37,362 bases of DNA, taken from positions 1-37,362 of the IMG/VR virus record IMGVR_UViG_3300035698_009882. One strand, written 5' to 3'. This document shows, in pieces, positions 17,059 to 25,135 of this stretch. A program made the translations under genes and the position numbers. The notes beneath the pieces were generated by a model, which was not told where the DNA came from, searched no databases, and worked only from the letters and a program-made list of their open reading frames with translations. This stretch comes from a virus. Each line of letters begins with the position of its first letter. Position 1 is the stretch's first letter.

Positions 17059-17727
17059 TTATTTACGCATTTTAAATTTACGTTTTCTTTTACGTTGATT
17101 TATCAAAGGTATATTTAATTCTACATAATTATAATTATCCAAATTATTTAATCGTCTTCTTATTGTTTGTCTAACCACGCCTAAAGTTTTTGCTGCTTCA
17201 TTTACCGTTTGATAAATTATATTATCAATTTTTATTTTTCTGGCATTAGCGTTTCTAGTACCTGTTCGCCCTTTCTTTTTGTTAGTCTTAATAGAATATT
17301 TTTTACCCGTTTGTTTTACTCGTATTTTTTGTTTGTGCTCTTCCGTTTTATTCCAAGCGCCCGAATCCTTTAATATTTTGATACGATCTTTATCGAATTT
17401 ATGCCCTTTAAGAATACCTTCGAATCCTTTCTTGGCAAATCCACCGTTTATAAATTCTTGTGATTTTACAACATTATATTTTAATTGATAAAATAATTCT
17501 CTTTCTGATAGATTTTCCATATCTACAACTTCTAATATTTTAAAAACAAATGTTGTCGGACGACTGTAAACGTTCTGTTTCCACTGTTGTTGTATTTTAT
17601 ACTTGGGATGACCTAATGCTTTGATACCAGGACTACCAAAATAAGTACCTGGTCCTTTCCAATCTTTCTTTGATCCTAAGTATTTAGTTTTCAAAATTAG
17701 ATCCGTTATAAGATATATTACATCCAT
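17059..17727 (-). CDS. Putative GIY-YIG-like homing endonuclease
   Basis: 222 residues. The N-terminus has IYLIT at 4-8, KYLGSKKDW at 15-23 and TYFGSP, a GIY-YIG-like pair of strands in a divergent form. E75/E77 in LSERELFYQLKY can supply the metal-binding acid. There follow short basic repeats (EEHKQKIRVKQTGKK) and a NUMOD1-like helix-turn-helix (YQTVNEAAKTLGVVRQTIRR), with a very basic C-terminus. It is on the strand opposite to its neighbours and richer in A/T, and lies between a small gene and the exonuclease gene. GATATATAC at 17731-17739 (minus strand) sits just before its start. Confidence 0.78.
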   Translation of the reverse strand: MDVIYLITDLILKTKYLGSKKDWKGPGTYFGSPGIKALGHPKYKIQQQWKQNVYSRPTTFVFKILEVVDMENLSERELFYQLKYNVVKSQEFINGGFAKKGFEGILKGHKFDKDRIKILKDSGAWNKTEEHKQKIRVKQTGKKYSIKTNKKKGRTGTRNANARKIKIDNIIYQTVNEAAKTLGVVRQTIRRRLNNLDNYNYVELNIPLINQRKRKRKFKMRK

Positions 17728-17756
17728 AAAGTATATATCCCTTCGGTAACTAAAAA

Positions 17757-17785
17757 CGAAACATTTTTATGTAATTACATATAAA
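17757..17785 (+). promoter_or_regulatory. GAAAC-type promoter candidate for the exonuclease gene
   Basis: CGAAAC (17757-17762), 17 bases, then TATAAA (17780-17785), 5 bases before the ATG at 17791. It has the same spacing as the elements at 14674 and 14781. Confidence 0.55.
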
Positions 17786-17790
17786 AAATA

Positions 17791-18579
17791 ATGGAAAATG
17801 TAAAAATTGAACAGGTCAATAACTTACCTTTTGGTAGAGCTTATAAAATAGCACATAATGATAAAATTTCATTTTTGCCGTCCGTTACCACGGTTCTAAA
17901 GATGAACGAGGCTTCGTACATCCAAGAGCTTAGGGACGAACTCGGACCAGAGAAATTTCAGGAGATCCAGACCCGAGGCTCCAACAGAGGAACGGTCATG
18001 CATAGGTGGCAAGAAGTATTCTTTGAGCAATACGAAAAGAACTACGATCCACTTGAATCCTTGATCTTTACCCAGAAGTATATGGCCGACACAGAAGAGT
18101 TCGGTTATATGACAGGATATGAATGTGCCAAACGAATTGGTCGTGAATTGTTCTACAATTTTTATAACGTCAAATTTCACGAAAGGGTTAAGAAAGTTCT
18201 ATACAATGAGATCTTCCTTTATACATTTTTTAGAGGTAAAGGATGGGCTGGAGCTGGTGATTTCATTTATGAAGATCAAGAAGACAAACTTGTAGTTTTG
18301 GATTACAAATCATCTACCACACCAAAAGATTTAGATCTCATCGATAATTACAAGATCCAGACTGCTTGTTATATGTTCAAGTACGCTGAAATGTCCGGTA
18401 GAATTCCAGACAGAGGTGAGATTGTAATATCTAACCAAGCAACATCAGAACTTCAATGGGTAATTGTCCCTTGGGCTGATGTAAAGATATACTTACGAAA
18501 ATTTCTAGTGCTTATGGAGAAGTTCCGAGCACAACCAGAATGGTTGAAATTTGAAGCTGAGATGATGGAACATTCCTAA
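17791..18579 (+). CDS. PD-(D/E)XK exonuclease (RecB/Cas4-like)
   Basis: 262 residues. Motifs appear in the RecB-nuclease order: RGTVMHRWQEVFF (H at about 71), GWAGAGDFIYE (catalytic D at about 157), LVVLDYKSS (D-x-K at about 171-173) and YKIQTACYMFKYAE (Q-x3-Y at about 188-192). Such nucleases process DNA ends during recombination-dependent replication or degrade host DNA. The N-terminus (SFLPSVTTVLK) is also usual for phage members of this family. It is transcribed from its own GAAAC-type promoter just downstream of a divergent endonuclease gene. A Cas4-type iron-sulphur cluster is not evident. Confidence 0.88.
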   Translation: MENVKIEQVNNLPFGRAYKIAHNDKISFLPSVTTVLKMNEASYIQELRDELGPEKFQEIQTRGSNRGTVMHRWQEVFFEQYEKNYDPLESLIFTQKYMADTEEFGYMTGYECAKRIGRELFYNFYNVKFHERVKKVLYNEIFLYTFFRGKGWAGAGDFIYEDQEDKLVVLDYKSSTTPKDLDLIDNYKIQTACYMFKYAEMSGRIPDRGEIVISNQATSELQWVIVPWADVKIYLRKFLVLMEKFRAQPEWLKFEAEMMEHS

Positions 18580-18595
18580 TATATAATCGTATAAT
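18566..18595 (+). promoter_or_regulatory. GGAAC-type promoter candidate
   Basis: TGGAAC (18566-18571), 18 bases, then TATAAT (18590-18595), 14 bases before the ATG at 18610. The spacer itself contains an AATATATAA late-type box (18579-18587). Confidence 0.5.
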
Positions 18596-18609
18596 AATAA
18601 ACACCGAAA

Positions 18610-19188
18610 ATGGAAGTAGTAGTAAACGAAGAAATGAGCGAAGTCAAAGGGCTAGAAGAAGCCCCATTGACAAATGGAACAGTTGATCAAGAAGCAGTTG
18701 ATGCACATCAAATAGCTTTTGATGAATTTATAGCTGAGAACAAGACGAAAGTCTATGGAATCGAAGTGAAGACTGAAGAGGTAAAGGAATTGTTCCTAGA
18801 CTATTTAACGAACAAAGTTGTTTGGAATGGAATGGAAGCATTTGGTATTCCACGTATTCATGATGCTTTAAAGAATGAGAAGATTAAAGACGGAAACGTT
18901 TTCATGACTGGACTAGAAGTTGAGGCCCTTGCATTTTACTTGGGTAAGGCATTTGGAAGAGGTCTTGAAGAAGCTCGTGAGTTCCTTCTAATGAAGCAAG
19001 CAATCGATACAGCTTACGCTCTAAGAGAAGGAGATAACCGTAAAGAGAACAACATGATGCAACAGTTGGAAGCTCTTAAGAACGGTATCAATATCAGTGG
19101 ACAGGTTGATGAGACAGTAATTGAGGATGAAACGTTAACCGCTGAAGATGTAGTTAATGTAATTGACGATGAAACTACTCGTGAGTAA
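18610..19188 (+). CDS. Hypothetical protein
   Basis: 192 residues, acidic at both ends with a helical middle (about 60-150) containing LEVEALAFYLGKAFGRGLEEAREFLLMKQAID-type segments. No catalytic motif, membrane segment or cysteine cluster. The stop codon overlaps the next ATG (TAATG), and three genes in a row are coupled this way, so they are likely made together. I cannot assign a role. Confidence 0.75.
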   Translation: MEVVVNEEMSEVKGLEEAPLTNGTVDQEAVDAHQIAFDEFIAENKTKVYGIEVKTEEVKELFLDYLTNKVVWNGMEAFGIPRIHDALKNEKIKDGNVFMTGLEVEALAFYLGKAFGRGLEEAREFLLMKQAIDTAYALREGDNRKENNMMQQLEALKNGINISGQVDETVIEDETLTAEDVVNVIDDETTRE

Positions 19189-19457
19189 TGGCCATTAACA
19201 GCGCCAAATTAAAAAGCTCCAAACAATTACTGGACGCAATAGACGAATTATCCGACCAAAGATCTAGTGTCATGAAGTTGGATGATGAGTCTATCGTCCG
19301 GTATATTTTGGAGAATGACGAATATATATCGAAAGACATAATGGAAGAGATGACAGAAGTCACCGAAGCCTACCGTATAACACTTGCTCAGCTTCTTGAT
19401 AAAGAACTTGACATTAAAGCGGGTCTTTTAGATAAAATTAAACTGAAAGACTCATGA
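19188..19457 (+). CDS. Hypothetical small helical protein
   Basis: 89 residues, almost entirely helical and acidic (SSKQLLDAIDELSDQ, then EEMTEVTEAYRITLAQLLDK). The start shares one base with the preceding stop, and the end overlaps the next gene by 4 bases. No family is recognised. Confidence 0.72.
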   Translation: MAINSAKLKSSKQLLDAIDELSDQRSSVMKLDDESIVRYILENDEYISKDIMEEMTEVTEAYRITLAQLLDKELDIKAGLLDKIKLKDS

Positions 19458-19801
19458 ATAAAGTTAGTGATCTTCTCAATAAATACTTCATCTACGCTTT
19501 GTGGGCCTTTCTATTTGTCTCACTAATTGTCAATTTCCGTAGTTGTGGCATCAATAAAGAAAGCCGTAAGATTCGACAAGCTGTTGAAGTTGTTGCTGCT
19601 GAAGTTGACACATTGAATGCTCAAGTGTACTCTAAGAAAGAACTCGATATTCGAATAGCTATAGAAGGTTATGAAATTAGTAAAAGAATGCTTTATGATA
19701 ATAATACTGTAATTCGAACAACTCGAAGGCCAGACGATATTTTAATTCAATATGATAAAAAAATTAAAGAATTAAGAGAACAATTAAATGAAATTAAATA
19801 A
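19454..19801 (+). CDS. Single-span membrane protein with coiled-coil tail
   Basis: 115 residues. One N-terminal hydrophobic segment (about 10-27, KYFIYALWAFLFVSLIVNF) is followed by a long charged helix (about 35-75) and a second one at the C-terminus (YDKKIKELREQLNEIK). The topology resembles an inner-membrane spanin subunit (short inside, one span, coiled coil outside) and it is followed by a multi-span protein. No lysin or outer-membrane spanin lies nearby, so this remains a guess. The stop codon is directly followed by the ATG of an inserted endonuclease, and the last part of the gene is unusually A/T-rich, so its 3' end may have been altered. Confidence 0.7.
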   Translation: MNKVSDLLNKYFIYALWAFLFVSLIVNFRSCGINKESRKIRQAVEVVAAEVDTLNAQVYSKKELDIRIAIEGYEISKRMLYDNNTVIRTTRRPDDILIQYDKKIKELREQLNEIK

Positions 19802-20572
19802 ATGTCGAATTTTTATGTTTATGTTTATTTAGATCCTCGTAAATGTGGACATTATATTTATGATGAATTTTCATTTGACTCAGAGCCATTTTATATTGGC
19901 CTTGGTAGTAAAAATAGGTTGAATTTTCATATTAACGCGGCAAAGAATAACAAAAAGATTAGGAATAAGAATATATCGAAAATTAAAAGTATTCTATCTA
20001 CTAATCATGAACCTATTATTCTTAAGATTAAGGAAAATTTATCATCACAAGAGGCCATCAAGTTAGAAATCAAACTTATTGATCTAATAGGTCGATCAGA
20101 TTTTAATATGGGACCTTTAATGAACATGACGGCTGGTGGTGACGGCTTAATAAATCCTAGTGTTGCTACCTGTCGAAAAATTTCTGAATCTTTATTAAAA
20201 TCAGAAAAACATAAAGCAGCATATAGTTGTCCAAAACGAAACAAAAAGATTAGTTTGAGTTTACAAGGACACACAATTTATACAGATGCCACAAGAAATA
20301 AAAAAATTTCGGAAACACTTACAGGAAAACCCGGACACAAACAAACAATTGAAACAAGAAACAAGATAAGTGAAAATAATGCTAAGTATTGGTTAGATAA
20401 AGGCGTATCTATTTTACAATATTCATTAGATGGTATTTTTATAAAACAATGGAACTCGGCTCGACAAGTCGAACGAGAAATAAAGTTTAGACATGATAGT
20501 ATAACATTATGTTGTAAGGGTATCCGAAAGACTGCATACAAATTCAAATGGGAGTATCAAGAAAATGTATAA
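19802..20572 (+). CDS. GIY-YIG homing endonuclease
   Basis: 256 residues. The nuclease domain begins FYVYVYLDPRK (5-15) and has FYIGLG at 31-36, then N and R residues in the following helix and E in IKLEIKLIDLIG (about 88), a GIY-YIG variant with a longer first hairpin. NUMOD3-like repeats (K-I-S-E-S/T-L) follow, and a C-terminal NUMOD1-like module (LQYSLDGIFIKQWNS to YKFKWEY). The protein at 32639-33484 has the same start (YVYVYLDPRK...FEPFYIG) and is clearly related. It lies in frame order between two coupled membrane-protein genes; its end overlaps the next start by 8 bases. Confidence 0.88.
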   Translation: MSNFYVYVYLDPRKCGHYIYDEFSFDSEPFYIGLGSKNRLNFHINAAKNNKKIRNKNISKIKSILSTNHEPIILKIKENLSSQEAIKLEIKLIDLIGRSDFNMGPLMNMTAGGDGLINPSVATCRKISESLLKSEKHKAAYSCPKRNKKISLSLQGHTIYTDATRNKKISETLTGKPGHKQTIETRNKISENNAKYWLDKGVSILQYSLDGIFIKQWNSARQVEREIKFRHDSITLCCKGIRKTAYKFKWEYQENV

Positions 20573-21203
20573 GTTAAAACAATTCTGGTCTAAGCTAGCC
20601 GACATTAAAAGGGAAACACTTATTAGGAATTCGTTCCTACTCCCTATACTTTTTGTTGTAATCATTTCCATATCACACGTTATTACGTGGTATGATATTG
20701 GTAATCCTTGGGCATGGGCAATCTATTTGTCAATCGCCGTTGAAGTATTTGCTTTGGCTTCGATTGCCGCAGCAACTGTACATATGTCGAAAGCAACCAT
20801 CTGGTTTCTATTCGGTATTGTAACATCTATACAGATGATCGGTAACATTTTCTTTGCTTTTAATAATATTGATGAAGCAAGTAAAATATTCTTATCGTGG
20901 ATTCAATTGATTCAACCGATATTCCCAGATTGGGACACGTTGGATCATAGAAGATTCTTATCTGCAGTACAAGGTGGATCATTACCGATCATGTCCTTGA
21001 CAGCATTACACTTCTTTATTACGTTCAACACACATTTACATACAGTGGATGACAGAGAAGTTCCTGCGATTGAGCCAGAAGTAGTAATAGAAATACCAGA
21101 ACCCGTTGTAACAGAAGTTGTGATAGAAGAGCCAGAAGTGGTTCCTACTCCAGAAGTTCCTAATGATGATGAGGACATGGCAAAATTCAACCCAGAACAA
21201 TAA
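20565..21203 (+). CDS. Multi-span membrane protein with Pro/Glu/Val tail
   Basis: 212 residues. Four likely membrane segments (about 23-42, 49-71, 78-99 and 137-157), then a tail of about 50 residues built of PEV-like repeats (IEPEVVIEIPEPVV, then EEPEVVPTPEVP) and an acidic end. No family is recognised. A membrane domain with a stiff proline-rich tail suggests a membrane-anchored arm, for example in lysis or in blocking superinfection; this is inference. It overlaps the following gene by one base. Confidence 0.72.
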   Translation: MYKLKQFWSKLADIKRETLIRNSFLLPILFVVIISISHVITWYDIGNPWAWAIYLSIAVEVFALASIAAATVHMSKATIWFLFGIVTSIQMIGNIFFAFNNIDEASKIFLSWIQLIQPIFPDWDTLDHRRFLSAVQGGSLPIMSLTALHFFITFNTHLHTVDDREVPAIEPEVVIEIPEPVVTEVVIEEPEVVPTPEVPNDDEDMAKFNPEQ

Positions 21204-21700
21204 TGGCTTTAATAAATCCAAATCCAGGAAATACAATCAGTTGTGCTGACATCTCAACGGCTTCGTTAAAGTCGTTAAAGTTTGAGAATTATGGTTTGGC
21301 TGTAATTCAAGGAGCTGACACATTATTTAAGTTAGACATGAAAGCATTCTTTCATGTTGTTAATCAATATATGTATAGCGAGTATGTGCTTCCAGCATCT
21401 GGAAGTGTTATGATTGACCCAGGAAATATAAGTAACAGTAATGCTGAAGTAACAGGAATCATTATTGTTGTCAATTATCCAGCAAAAATAGGTTCTAACG
21501 CAATTCTTTCAGAGGCTAGGAAATATATACATTACAGCTATCATAATGGTCAATCAATGAATATTGGGAAGATCAGCATAATGACTGGAACAGAAACAAC
21601 GGATTCAGGATGGAATCTCATTGGATCACCAGGTGGTCTTTTGGTAGAAAATCCACATGCTGACTTTGATGTAACGTTGAAGGTACTATTGATAAGCTAA
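21203..21700 (+). CDS. Hypothetical protein, possibly a virion component
   Basis: 165 residues, beta-rich with no charge clusters. It starts MALINPNPGNTISCADIST and contains IIIVVNYPAKIGSNAIL and FDVTLKVLLIS. The composition (Gly, Ser, Asn, Thr, few charges) is that of a structural or decoration protein. It is followed after 16 bases by a similar small beta-rich protein, and both precede a strong terminator. The role is not known. Confidence 0.7.
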   Translation: MALINPNPGNTISCADISTASLKSLKFENYGLAVIQGADTLFKLDMKAFFHVVNQYMYSEYVLPASGSVMIDPGNISNSNAEVTGIIIVVNYPAKIGSNAILSEARKYIHYSYHNGQSMNIGKISIMTGTETTDSGWNLIGSPGGLLVENPHADFDVTLKVLLIS

Positions 21701-21716
21701 AAATTAAGAAGAAAAA

Positions 21717-22040
21717 ATGACACCAAATTCAGCATATTCACTCACTCCTATTGTAGAAGGAACCGATTATACGCCTGCACCAATTTATGAAATGGTTGGA
21801 ACCGCACAAGTAGAAAAGGGGAATGAACCACCAATTTATGCATTGCTTTGTACTAAAGGTGGAACGGCAGGAAACGTTAGTTTACAACTACTCGGAGACG
21901 CTGCACCAACGATATTCCCAGCTCAAACTTTTAAGCAAGGTGTTGTATATTATTTCTACCTACAAGAATTAGTTGATGACAATAGTGCAGATGTAATATT
22001 TATGGGACTGCGATACAGATACACACCAGCTGTTTGGTAA
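21717..22040 (+). CDS. Hypothetical protein, possibly a virion component
   Basis: 107 residues, beta-rich. It begins MTPNSAYSLTPIVEGTDYT and contains GTAGNVSLQLLGDAAPTIF, in keeping with a small surface or fibre-associated protein. It is the last gene before the terminator at 22079. A purine-rich AAGAAGAAAAA precedes the ATG. No family is recognised. Confidence 0.7.
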   Translation: MTPNSAYSLTPIVEGTDYTPAPIYEMVGTAQVEKGNEPPIYALLCTKGGTAGNVSLQLLGDAAPTIFPAQTFKQGVVYYFYLQELVDDNSADVIFMGLRYRYTPAVW

Positions 22041-22078
22041 GATACGTTGTAATTAACCTATAAAAAAATCACCCCCTT

Positions 22079-22104
22079 AAAAATGAGCTTCACGGCTCAT
22101 TTTT
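22079..22104 (+). terminator. Strong rho-independent terminator
   Basis: AAAAATGAGC (22079-22088) pairs perfectly with GCTCATTTTT (22095-22104) around TTCACG. The A and T tracts on both sides may let it stop transcription in both directions. Confidence 0.9.
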
Positions 22105-22169
22105 TAGTTTATACCGACATATTTAATGATAATTATCACGTTTATGTGTACAGAAAATTTGAAATTTCT

Positions 22170-22178
22170 GATATATAA
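22170..22178 (+). promoter_or_regulatory. Late-type promoter motif GATATATAA
   Basis: GATATATAA, 40 bases before the ATG at 22219. It follows the terminator by 66 bases, so a new transcription unit must start here. Confidence 0.55.
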
Positions 22179-22218
22179 AAAGAACCGGTTCCGCCCCTTA
22201 AAATTAAAAAATAATAGG

Positions 22219-22686
22219 ATGGACAAACATCTGAATAAACTAATCAATGCAGCGATCAAAGACCTCGACTGGGGAATTATCGTGGCCAATTATAAAGATT
22301 ACGAAGTTTTACACACTAAGAATAATAAGCGAGACAAATCTGTAACGAGTATCAAAAAGGATTTAAGAAATCTGTGTAAATACATTGTCGATAATAACAT
22401 CAGTTATTTCGATCAAGATCAATTTATTGTTATCTGGCATTCTGCTGGAATTGATGATAAACTCGGGAACAAACTTGAAATCCTTTACGTACCAACGAGA
22501 TCATGCACATTTACTACTGAAGTAGAGTATGAACAGAGAGAAGACGAGACAGATAATGTCGAAGAGGAATTGAATGCCTTACACAGTTTACTAGACGGTG
22601 CGGTTTTAGATGAAAATTACGAACTCGCAGCAATCTTAAGGGATCGCGTACAAACTCTTGAAAAAGGATTAGTATACGTCAAATAA
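22219..22686 (+). CDS. Hypothetical protein with C-terminal UVR-like motif
   Basis: 155 residues. The frame is open upstream to 22126, but that part contains the promoter motif, so I start at ATG 22219 (MDKHLNKLINAAIKDLDWG). The middle has strands (DQFIVIWHSAGI, KLEILYVPTRS). The last 35 residues form a helical hairpin with LDENYELAAILRDRVQTLEK, a good match to the UVR motif of UvrB/UvrC/McsA. The protein at 9058 ends in a similar motif, although the rest of the two proteins is unrelated by eye. No function is assigned. Confidence 0.78.
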   Translation: MDKHLNKLINAAIKDLDWGIIVANYKDYEVLHTKNNKRDKSVTSIKKDLRNLCKYIVDNNISYFDQDQFIVIWHSAGIDDKLGNKLEILYVPTRSCTFTTEVEYEQREDETDNVEEELNALHSLLDGAVLDENYELAAILRDRVQTLEKGLVYVK

Positions 22687-22708
22687 CCAGTTTCAGGTTA
22701 ACCATCTG

Positions 22709-22717
22709 GATATATAA
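22709..22717 (+). promoter_or_regulatory. Late-type promoter motif GATATATAA
   Basis: GGATATATAAAA ends a few bases before the ATG at 22722. It stands at the head of the four-gene block 22722-25134. Confidence 0.5.
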
Positions 22718-22721
22718 AACG

Positions 22722-23162
22722 ATGGATAAGATTTTATCATACAAGAAGTTTAATGAATCATTCGGTGCTCAGGCTTTTAGCGAGCCAATGTACGGTAGCG
22801 ATATATTCAAAATTAAACATCGAGCACTCAAGGACATGTCGAATAAAAGGATGGACAAAGTGAATGCTAAGCCAATCAATGACCTATTGGACCGGTTCGG
22901 TGTAGGGGACGTTGTAAGAGGTAAAGCAATTTCAGACGGATCTTTTTATGAAGGCAAGATTGTGAACATCGGTAAAGACGAGGAGGGAGAAAACATTTCG
23001 ATCAGTATCGAATGTGAAGGAACCGTAATGGAACTTGCATCGGCAACTGTAACTTTTTCAGAAGACGGTGGCGATGTAGGCAATAGAGTACGAACTAATA
23101 TCGATTCTGATACTACGGATGTAAGTAAGTACGCAGAATTCGAACCAACATCTTACGAATAA
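22722..23162 (+). CDS. Hypothetical protein with capsid-targeting-like N-terminus
   Basis: 146 residues. It starts MDKILSYKKFNESFG: a basic/aromatic peptide ending F-N-E, comparable with the short peptide that sends T4 internal proteins into the prohead. The middle (RFGVGDVVRGKAISDGSFYE) reads like a small SH3/KOW-type barrel, followed by more strands. No catalytic residues are seen. It begins a block of four similarly headed late genes behind a GATATATAA motif. If the peptide is real, the product would be packaged and perhaps ejected with DNA. Confidence 0.75.
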   Translation: MDKILSYKKFNESFGAQAFSEPMYGSDIFKIKHRALKDMSNKRMDKVNAKPINDLLDRFGVGDVVRGKAISDGSFYEGKIVNIGKDEEGENISISIECEGTVMELASATVTFSEDGGDVGNRVRTNIDSDTTDVSKYAEFEPTSYE

Positions 23163-23166
23163 AAAC

Positions 23167-23769
23167 ATGGACAGAACTAGCAAATTAAAATCATACTCCG
23201 GACGAAAGATAATCACTTTCGAAAACTTCGGCAATGATGACGAATCAACAATGGCTAATGAAGTAAAGAAGCCGTTTATGAAAGAACTCATTAAAGAGTT
23301 CGAGGAGAAGGGAATCACGGTACAATCAGCAGAAGATCCAACTTGGGAATCTGATGGTTATATCGAGCTATCTGATACGACACACTTGATCGTTGAAAAA
23401 GATGGGTCACATAAGGCCGGTCTTGAATTGAACAAGGACAAAACAATATTCACAAAAAGTACGACCGATCTTTCGGAAACACTAATTGCTCTTGCTCAAC
23501 TCAAAGAAAAGTGGGAAGTAGAAGAGGCAGATTACACAGTAGAGTCTGTGAGTCCTGCACCTCAATCGCCGTTTCTAATGAAGCAACGAGCTTCTAAAGT
23601 AGGGAAAGCAGCCAGATTGGTTCGGATCGCCTTAGAGGAGCTTAAACACGCCCCTAAGCTAGACGAGATGTCTGACATACCAGATCTAATTGAACAATTG
23701 GAGAAAATCGTAGGAGAAGACACAGGATTGTCAAATCTTGCAAAATTATACGAGGCTGAAACGAAATGA
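23167..23769 (+). CDS. Hypothetical protein
   Basis: 200 residues, four bases after the previous stop. The N-terminus (MDRTSKLKSYSGRKIITFENFGNDDE) is basic then aromatic and resembles the neighbours' leader peptides less closely. A small alpha/beta part (about 28-105) is followed by a helical C-terminal part (about 135-200, KAARLVRIALEELKHAPKL). The end overlaps the next gene by 4 bases. No family is recognised. Confidence 0.75.
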   Translation: MDRTSKLKSYSGRKIITFENFGNDDESTMANEVKKPFMKELIKEFEEKGITVQSAEDPTWESDGYIELSDTTHLIVEKDGSHKAGLELNKDKTIFTKSTTDLSETLIALAQLKEKWEVEEADYTVESVSPAPQSPFLMKQRASKVGKAARLVRIALEELKHAPKLDEMSDIPDLIEQLEKIVGEDTGLSNLAKLYEAETK

Positions 23770-24716
23770 AAAGATTACACAACTTTAAAGAATTCTTGAA
23801 CGAAAGAAACCTTAATGAAGGTGGTGGAGCAGGTATCGATATTACTATGGATGATTCTGTATCACTTCAAGCTATTTATGTTCTGACGAATGATAGAGTA
23901 CGTGTTGAAAAAGTTAATGTTGAGATAGGTGATTCATTCAAAGCCGAAGGGTATGATGATGGAATGTCCAACGTAGGTACTTGGTTATTGAAAGTTGATG
24001 ATGAGAATGCCAGATCTATTCCAAGAGAAAAATTCAATAGTATTGAACTGAACTTTATGACGGACGACGGTAAAGATGATCTTATCGCCAGTCTTTCGCC
24101 AGGTGGATCTAGTGATGTAACATCCGAAGGATATAAAACTGTTGGTGATTTGTTTAAGCAGTTCCCTGATCTAGAACTTCCACTACAATTTGATTTAACA
24201 TATATCGATTACAGTGAACAACATTTCGGTGGTTGGGTTCGTGGATCTATAGAAGTAGGATCTACTGTTATCGGTGGCGATAAAGCAACCTTTGATAACG
24301 GTGACAGTGATGAAATGACAATAGGTGAAGGTGATCACCAATTATATTCTGATGGTGAAGACGCACTTCACGGCGTCATAAAATACATTCAACCTGTATT
24401 GGTTGCAACAGAAGACTTTAAAAAGTTCTGGAATGTGACATTCAATAATGCTGATGAGAATTACACAGAGTATGCTAAGTCTGAAATGGAATATCAGGTT
24501 ACAGAAAATGAGGATGAATCATTCCATGAGTATGTTGAAGAATATCTTGAAGAAGTAGATTTAGGTATCACGCTCGAAGAATTCGTTGAGAAATATGAAG
24601 AGCACAAAGCTAAATTCGAGGAGTGGTTCTTAGAAAGTAAGCACCGTGATTATTTCCATGAAAACTATTCATCCAGTAACCAAGAATCTTGGTCTCCAGA
24701 GAATAAGCCGGGGTAA
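23766..24716 (+). CDS. Hypothetical acidic protein with capsid-targeting-like N-terminus
   Basis: 316 residues, very acidic after a basic start. MKRLHNFKEFLNERNLNEGGG matches the leader pattern well, with L-N-E twice as possible prohead protease sites. The middle is beta-rich (DLPLQFDLTYIDYSEQ-like region and GGWVRGSIEVGSTVIGG), the C-terminal 100 residues are acidic helices (EEYLEEVDLGITLEEFVEKYE). No catalytic motif is visible. A packaged internal protein or a core/scaffold component are both possible. Confidence 0.75.
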   Translation: MKRLHNFKEFLNERNLNEGGGAGIDITMDDSVSLQAIYVLTNDRVRVEKVNVEIGDSFKAEGYDDGMSNVGTWLLKVDDENARSIPREKFNSIELNFMTDDGKDDLIASLSPGGSSDVTSEGYKTVGDLFKQFPDLELPLQFDLTYIDYSEQHFGGWVRGSIEVGSTVIGGDKATFDNGDSDEMTIGEGDHQLYSDGEDALHGVIKYIQPVLVATEDFKKFWNVTFNNADENYTEYAKSEMEYQVTENEDESFHEYVEEYLEEVDLGITLEEFVEKYEEHKAKFEEWFLESKHRDYFHENYSSSNQESWSPENKPG

Positions 24717-24723
24717 AGGAACC

Positions 24724-25134
24724 ATGAACAACCACATTAAACTTTTTGAAGCTTTCAATGAAACTGTAGTCACAGTAGAAGATAGTGAAAGTACCAACCC
24801 TTCTTTTGAAAAGGGCACAATGCAAAACTTCCGACTTAAAGGTGGGGTTCTTGAAATAGGGAAAGTAAATAAAGCACGTAATTATTCGGTCTTGCATTTA
24901 TACGTTGATGAAGAAAGTAGAAGACAAGGAATAGCATCCAGTTTACTGAAGAAAGCGTTGGAAGAAACCAAAGGAAAACTAGCAGGCCAAGCAAGCAACG
25001 ATGCATCTGTTGAGTTGAATTATAAATTAGGGATGAGGGCTTTTAAAGATGATAAGGAATTATCTTTGGCTGATACAAAGAAGAGCAGAGCAGAAAGAGG
25101 ATCAATTAGAATGACTCTACCAGAAGCCAGATAA
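24724..25134 (+). CDS. GNAT-type acetyltransferase with capsid-targeting-like N-terminus
   Basis: 136 residues. The frame is open upstream, but the ATG at 24724 is preceded by AAAGGA and follows the previous stop by 7 bases. The N-terminus MNNHIKLFEAFNE fits the leader pattern of the block. Residues about 58-110 carry the GNAT core: a strand (YSVLHLYVDEESR), the acetyl-CoA loop RRQGIASSLL (R/Q-x2-G-x-A) with its helix, then ASVELNYKLGMRAF, the usual closing S/N..N-Y-x-x-x-G-F-like element. It should move an acetyl group from acetyl-CoA to an amine; the target is not known. The first GNAT strands appear shortened. Confidence 0.8.
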   Translation: MNNHIKLFEAFNETVVTVEDSESTNPSFEKGTMQNFRLKGGVLEIGKVNKARNYSVLHLYVDEESRRQGIASSLLKKALEETKGKLAGQASNDASVELNYKLGMRAFKDDKELSLADTKKSRAERGSIRMTLPEAR

Positions 25135-25135
25135 T

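Noticed and set aside
22126-22218. Upstream extension of the gene at 22219
   Set aside because: It would place the GATATATAA promoter motif inside the coding region, and the added peptide has no protein-like pattern.
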